NCBI GenBank assembly: GCA_000438155.1
Contig: FR902915.1
Location: forward strand, 1 to 25,591
Length of the DNA: 25,591 nt
DNA from: Firmicutes bacterium CAG:95
Lineage (GTDB): Bacteria > Bacillota > Clostridia > Lachnospirales > Lachnospiraceae
Direction: 5' to 3'
Part shown: one piece after another, positions 21,572 through 25,591 of the stretch
How positions within the stretch are numbered: position 1 is the first letter of the stretch
Layout: every line of letters begins with the position of its first letter
Position numbers and translations under genes: made by a program
Notes under the pieces: generated by a model
Told to the model about the DNA's origin: nothing
Database searches by the model: none
What the model saw: the letters and a program-made list of their open reading frames with translations, nothing else

Positions 21572-24316
21572 ATGTTAAATGAGCAGACGATTGTAAAATG
21601 GGACAAGAACGCGGAAACGGATCTGCGCAGCGGCCTGACGAAAGCACAGGTTAAAGAGCGGCAGACAATTTACGGGCCAAACCGGCTCAGGGAAGGAAAG
21701 AAGAAGAGCGTACTGAAGCTCTTCTGGGAACAGCTGAATGATCCCCTGATTTATATTCTGATGGCGGCCATTGCCATATCGTTATTCCTTGGAGAAGCCG
21801 GGGAATCCATGATTATTGCAGCGGTAATTATCCTGAATGCAGTTGTCGGGGTAATCCAGGAGGGAAAGGCAATAAAGGCAATTGAAGCCTTGCAGCAGTT
21901 ATCAAGTCCCAAGGCGCTTGTAAAGCGGGACGGCAGGGAAATGGAGATCCCGGGCAGTGAGCTGGTACCGGGGGATCTGATTTTCTTAGAAGCAGGAAGG
22001 CAGGTTCCGGCGGATGGAAGACTGCTTACAGCGAGCGGATTGCAGATAGATGAAGCGGCGCTTACGGGAGAATCTGTAGCGGTGGATAAGGAGGTTCTGG
22101 GACAGAAGAAGGAAGAGAGAGTGTATGACCGTGGAACAGGGAAAGCAGAAACGGTGAGTTCAGAAGAGGAAAAGCTTCATGCGGCAGAAGTACTGGGCGA
22201 TCAGAAGCACCTTGTGTTCATGACCACCATGGTAACGGCAGGACACGGGGAAGCGATTGTGACGGAAACCGGAATGCAGACACAGATCGGAAAGATTGCC
22301 GGAATGATTTCGGAGAGCCGGGAAGAGCTGACACCACTCCAGAAGCGTCTGGCAGATCTGGGCAAAATCTTAAGCCTTGTGGCAGTCGGCATCTGTGTAT
22401 TCCTGTTCGTGGTAGCCGTATTGCAGAAACGGGATATCGGAGAAATGCTGCTTACAGCAATTTCCCTGGCTGTTGCGGCGGTTCCGGAGGGACTTGCTGC
22501 AATTGTGACGGTGGTGCTTGCCTTAAGCGTTTCAAGAATGGTGCGTGTCGGAACGATCGTGCGCAAGCTCCCATCGGTAGAAACCTTAGGGGCGGTGGAT
22601 GTGGTCTGCTCGGACAAGACAGGGACGCTGACATGTAACCGGATGACGGTGAAGCAGTGTTACGTGGATGGAAGGCTCCTTCCGGTAGAAGAGTTCCGGA
22701 AGGAGGAGCATGAAGAGTTCTTAAATGCCTGTGTGCTTTGCAACAACGCACTGCTTGGAGAAGAAAATATCGGAGATCCCACAGAGCTTGCGTTGCTGAT
22801 CCTGGCAGAGGAATGCGGCAGGGAAAAGGAAAATACGGAGAAAGAGTATGTACGCATTTCGGAGTGTGCATTTGACTCCGTGAGAAAGAAGATGACCACC
22901 ATACATAAATCTGTCAATGGAGAGGTTGCCTATAGCAAAGGAGCTGCCGACCGCATTTTAAAGGATTGCAGGACCGTCTGGAAGAACGGAAAGGAGGCTG
23001 CCTTTTCTGAAAAAGCAAAAAATGAAGCACAAAGGGCGATGGAACAGATGGCTTCCGGCGCACTGCGGGTTATAGCACTTGCCATGAAGAAAAAGGGAGA
23101 TCTGAAGGAGGAAAAGGATCTGGTATTCTTAGGACTTGCCGGTATGATGGATCCGCCGAGGGAGGGCGTGGCAGAGGCGGTGCAGAGCTTTCGTAATGCA
23201 CATGTGCAGACGGTGATGATTACCGGAGATCATGTGGATACCGCACTGGCCATTGCAAAAGAGCTTGGCATTGCACAAAGTCATGAGCAGTGTATGAGGG
23301 GAGAGGAGCTGGAGTTACTTTCACAGGAAGAGCTGATTGGACGTGTGGAAGGTATCCGGGTCTTTGCGAGAGTGTCCCCTGAGCATAAGGTCCGCATCGT
23401 ACATGCCCTCAAAGCAAAGGGCAAAACGGTGGCCATGACCGGAGACGGGATCAACGATGCCCCGGCGCTGCGCTCGGCAGATGTCGGTGTGGCGATGGGA
23501 AAGGGCGGAACGGATGTAGCTCGGAATGCTGCAGATCTGATATTGACGGATGATAATTTTTCCACAATTGAGAAGGCAATCCGAGAGGGGCGTGGGATTT
23601 ATGAGAATATCCGCAAAACGATCCTGTTTCTCCTGTCCTCGAATTTCGGGGAAATTATCACAATGCTTGCAGCGGTTCTGGCCGGCTTTCCGGCGACGCT
23701 GAAGGCGAGTCATATTTTATGGGTAAACCTGATTACGGATTCCCTGCCGGCACTTGCCCTCGGCATGGATGGAAACAATGGCGAAGAGCTGATGAAGCAG
23801 CCGCCGCGAAAAAGCACGGATACCATGTTTTCTCATGGAGGACTGTCCTGTACGCTTTGTTTTGGTGTGGTGATCGGAGTCATCAGTATTCTTGCTTTTA
23901 TGGCAGTTCCTTATGAGGAACTGCTGCAGCGGCAGCTTCCGGTGAACCTTTCTTCTATGAAAAAGATTCTGGAAATCGAATGGATTTTAAATAAAGCGCA
24001 GACCCATGCCTTTACGGTACTTGGTATGAGTCAGCTGGTTCATGCGGTCGGTATGCGGGATGTCAACCGGTCGGTCTTCCGGATGAAGCATTTTGAAAAT
24101 CTGTATATGCTGGCAGCTCTCGGAATCGGACTGCTTTTGCAGGTATTGGTTACAGAGGTTCCTTATCTTATAACGTTGTTTGAAACCAACCGGCTGACGC
24201 TTGGCGAGTGGGGGCGGCTTCAGATTCTTTCACTGACACCGCTTGCCGTGCATGAGCTGTTATGCCTTTTTACCGCAGCTGGGCAAAAGCAAGTGCGAGC
24301 AGAAGAAGTGCACTGA
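21572..24316 (+). CDS. Calcium-type cation-transporting P-type ATPase (P2 class)
   Basis: This 914-residue membrane pump couples ATP hydrolysis to cation export. Domain order is normal for SERCA/PMCA-type pumps: a cation ATPase N-terminal region, TGES (165-168) in the actuator domain, PEGL (305-308) in helix M4, phosphorylated D348 in DKTGTLT, KGA (456-458) at the ATP site, TGDGIND (623-629) in the hinge, and NLITDSLPALALG (719-731) in M6. VAAVPEGLAAIV with the NLITD block favours Ca2+ over Na+/K+ or heavy metals. An acidic insertion (about 175-208) sits between the TGES strand and the rest of the actuator domain. Start ATG 21572 has AGGAGGG, which lies in a hairpin. The 3' end overlaps the convergent YtaF-like gene by 47 bases. 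Confidence 0.93.
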   Translation: MLNEQTIVKWDKNAETDLRSGLTKAQVKERQTIYGPNRLREGKKKSVLKLFWEQLNDPLIYILMAAIAISLFLGEAGESMIIAAVIILNAVVGVIQEGKAIKAIEALQQLSSPKALVKRDGREMEIPGSELVPGDLIFLEAGRQVPADGRLLTASGLQIDEAALTGESVAVDKEVLGQKKEERVYDRGTGKAETVSSEEEKLHAAEVLGDQKHLVFMTTMVTAGHGEAIVTETGMQTQIGKIAGMISESREELTPLQKRLADLGKILSLVAVGICVFLFVVAVLQKRDIGEMLLTAISLAVAAVPEGLAAIVTVVLALSVSRMVRVGTIVRKLPSVETLGAVDVVCSDKTGTLTCNRMTVKQCYVDGRLLPVEEFRKEEHEEFLNACVLCNNALLGEENIGDPTELALLILAEECGREKENTEKEYVRISECAFDSVRKKMTTIHKSVNGEVAYSKGAADRILKDCRTVWKNGKEAAFSEKAKNEAQRAMEQMASGALRVIALAMKKKGDLKEEKDLVFLGLAGMMDPPREGVAEAVQSFRNAHVQTVMITGDHVDTALAIAKELGIAQSHEQCMRGEELELLSQEELIGRVEGIRVFARVSPEHKVRIVHALKAKGKTVAMTGDGINDAPALRSADVGVAMGKGGTDVARNAADLILTDDNFSTIEKAIREGRGIYENIRKTILFLLSSNFGEIITMLAAVLAGFPATLKASHILWVNLITDSLPALALGMDGNNGEELMKQPPRKSTDTMFSHGGLSCTLCFGVVIGVISILAFMAVPYEELLQRQLPVNLSSMKKILEIEWILNKAQTHAFTVLGMSQLVHAVGMRDVNRSVFRMKHFENLYMLAALGIGLLLQVLVTEVPYLITLFETNRLTLGEWGRLQILSLTPLAVHELLCLFTAAGQKQVRAEEVH

Positions 24317-24857
24317 TAATCGAAAGATTGTGGGAACAGCGCCTGGAGAGGTGGTGGCCTAAGAGCCATCCGCCCCATATGGCAGCACCATGGATCAACA
24401 CGGAGTAGGACAGTAAAAGAAAAACAGGAAGGTGACAGGTGCCAATGCTCAATCCGACAGAGATGTTGTCAATTGACAGGGTGACGGCAAGAAGTGCCGC
24501 TTCATTCCAGGAAAGAAGCTGTGCTTCCTTCTGATTGATTTTCCGGGAAAGGGCTTCGGAGGTGAGAGGGCCTTTCGGACGATGAAGGGCAGGCAGGGCA
24601 TCGTAAATTTTATAAAGGGAAAGAAGCAGCAGGACAGCAAAGGGAAGACAGGTTTTTAAGAAAGGAGGAAGCAGGGTGAGCAGCCAGTCGCCGGACAGAA
24701 AGGAGAGGGTAAGCGTCAGCCCGGAGATGCAGGAAATCAGGGACAGAGAGGAGAGTGGAATTTTAACCCTGTCAAGTCCGTAAGAAAATCCAAAAATAAA
24801 CGTATCTGCGCATAAAAGGGTAATCAGCAGAAACGGGAAAATCATAGAGGAATTCAT
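24270..24857 (-). CDS. ytaF: YtaF/MntP-like membrane protein
   Basis: This 195-residue protein has about six transmembrane helices in two inverted halves. Each half starts with a short acidic signature: CADTFIFGFSYGLDRVKIP (about 16-34) and LSIDNISVGLSIG (about 127-139). This is the pattern of YtaF sporulation membrane proteins and the related MntP manganese exporters, with Asp residues in the membrane. Whether this one exports Mn2+ or serves sporulation cannot be told. The central loop (about 88-115) is hydrophilic. AAGGAG stands nine bases before ATG 24857. Its last 47 bases are antisense to the end of the ATPase gene. It is divergent from the metallo-hydrolase gene. Confidence 0.82.
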   Translation of the reverse strand: MNSSMIFPFLLITLLCADTFIFGFSYGLDRVKIPLSSLSLISCISGLTLTLSFLSGDWLLTLLPPFLKTCLPFAVLLLLSLYKIYDALPALHRPKGPLTSEALSRKINQKEAQLLSWNEAALLAVTLSIDNISVGLSIGTCHLPVFLLLSYSVLIHGAAIWGGWLLGHHLSRRCSHNLSIISALLLLALAFAQLR

Positions 24858-24878
24858 GGAGGGGAGCTCCTTATTCGT

Positions 24879-24908
24879 TTGCTATATTATATGGAATTAT
24901 GGTATACT
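24879..24908 (+). promoter_or_regulatory. Predicted promoter of the beta-CASP gene
   Basis: TTGCTA (24879-24884), 18 bases, TATACT (24903-24908) with a TGG extended -10. The -10 form is the same as before glyA. Confidence 0.5.
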
Positions 24909-24932
24909 TGTGTGAGAAAAGGGAGGGTGGCA

Positions 24933-25591
24933 ATGAAATTAATATTTATTGGGGCTGACCATGAAGTGACAGGAAGCTGTCATTATTTACAGGTCGGAGA
25001 AAAACATATTCTGGTGGATTATGGTATGCAGCAGGGCATCGATGCCTTTGAGAATGCAGAGCTTCCGGTGTGCGAGGCGAAGATGGATTATGTGCTGCTG
25101 ACCCATGCCCATGTGGATCATTCCGGTATGCTGCCGCAGCTGGCGGCAAGAGGATTCCGGGGGCAGATCCTGACAACGGAGGCAACGGCAGACCTTTGCA
25201 GCATTATGCTTCGTGACTGTGCACATATCCAGATGCAGGATGCGGAGTGGAAGAACCGCAAGGCGAAGCGAAGTGCAGACAATGCACTCATAGAGCCGCT
25301 TTATACCATGGAGGATGCGGATAATATCATCCGCAGGATCGTTCCCTGTGAATACGACCGGATGATTGAGGTCTGTGAGGGGGTAAAGATCCGTTTTACA
25401 GATGTTGGGCATCTCCTTGGATCTGCGAGTATCGAGGTCTGGGCAACTGAAGAGAATGTAACGAAGAAAATTGTCTTTTCCGGAGACATTGGAAATAAAA
25501 ACCAGCCGCTCATTAAGGATCCGACGTATACGAAGGAAGCTGATTATGTTGTCATGGAATCCACCTATGGGGACCGGTTCCACTCCGAAGA
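24933..25591 (+). CDS. Beta-CASP-type MBL-fold metallo-hydrolase (partial, 3' end outside window)
   Basis: The first 219 residues are present. ATG at 24933 follows GGGAGG. The zinc-binding motif HAHVDHSG (H58, H60, D62, H63), then H160 in FTDVGHLLGSASIE and D185 in VFSGDIG, are all intact. GSCHYLQV and MESTYGDR are typical of the CPSF73/YSH1-like RNA-cleaving MBL family rather than glyoxalase or lactamase members. The beta-CASP domain with its extra motifs would follow beyond the window. I expect a ribonuclease, but this is inferred from the N-terminal half only. Confidence 0.88.
   Translation, partial: MKLIFIGADHEVTGSCHYLQVGEKHILVDYGMQQGIDAFENAELPVCEAKMDYVLLTHAHVDHSGMLPQLAARGFRGQILTTEATADLCSIMLRDCAHIQMQDAEWKNRKAKRSADNALIEPLYTMEDADNIIRRIVPCEYDRMIEVCEGVKIRFTDVGHLLGSASIEVWATEENVTKKIVFSGDIGNKNQPLIKDPTYTKEADYVVMESTYGDRFHSE

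Noticed and set aside
1..25591. CRISPR array or rRNA operon
   Set aside because: No regularly spaced direct repeats and no rRNA sequence were seen anywhere in the window.

Overview
The window looks like a chromosomal segment of a Clostridia bacterium, most likely a gut Lachnospiraceae. This rests on moderate-to-low GC, strong AGGAGG ribosome sites, consensus sigma-A promoters, and a gene set typical of that family (VanW-like, TraX, SseB N-terminal, LURP-one and YtaF-type proteins). I made this assignment by eye, without any database search.

Layout. Bases 1-3765 hold the end of a phosphate cluster, pstB-phoU-phoB/P-phoR, tightly packed with 4-base overlaps and closed by a bidirectional terminator. 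On the minus strand, 3890-5576 is a two-gene lipid cluster (diacylglycerol kinase family, then PAP2 phosphatase). An AT-rich gap with three DnaA-box-like sites and a stranded sigma-A promoter leads to an IS4-type transposase (5839-7161), then glyA (7325-8563). Bases 8564-9643 are a long gene-free stretch with a terminator, an old MITE and a transcribed-looking leader ahead of a membrane-anchored GH3 (NagZ-like) enzyme.

From tRNA-Gly(GCC) at 11188 to about 16450 the DNA is accessory and decayed: an orphan Phd/YefM antitoxin, a tyrosine-recombinase tail, a LURP-one protein, a MATE exporter, a GGDEF-domain remnant, a MITE with a perfect 8-bp target duplication, a stand-alone FakA-C-like domain, a PIN-like protein, and a GH42 beta-galactosidase reduced to its two ends. 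Bases 16482-17353 encode an MntA-HepT toxin-antitoxin pair. Its antitoxin carries an XRE DNA-binding domain, with matching operators in the promoter. A TraX / Cys-motif protein / SseB-like run follows.

From 19500 the genes are envelope and ion functions: a secreted VanW protein, a membrane-anchored Cys-module protein, a Ca-type P-type ATPase overlapping tail-to-tail with a YtaF/MntP-like membrane protein, and the start of a beta-CASP metallo-hydrolase that runs off the end.

Two repeat families stand out. One is a set of three palindrome-rich MITEs (8769-8956, 14311-14464, 19340-19472) with GTAACTATTCAG-like ends and 8-bp target duplications, features that point to IS66-type mobilisation. The other is a pair of 94% identical, deeply base-paired units (15914-16103, 19147-19259). 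Each starts about where a promoter would begin transcription and ends in a GC hairpin, so they are candidates for a repeated structured RNA.
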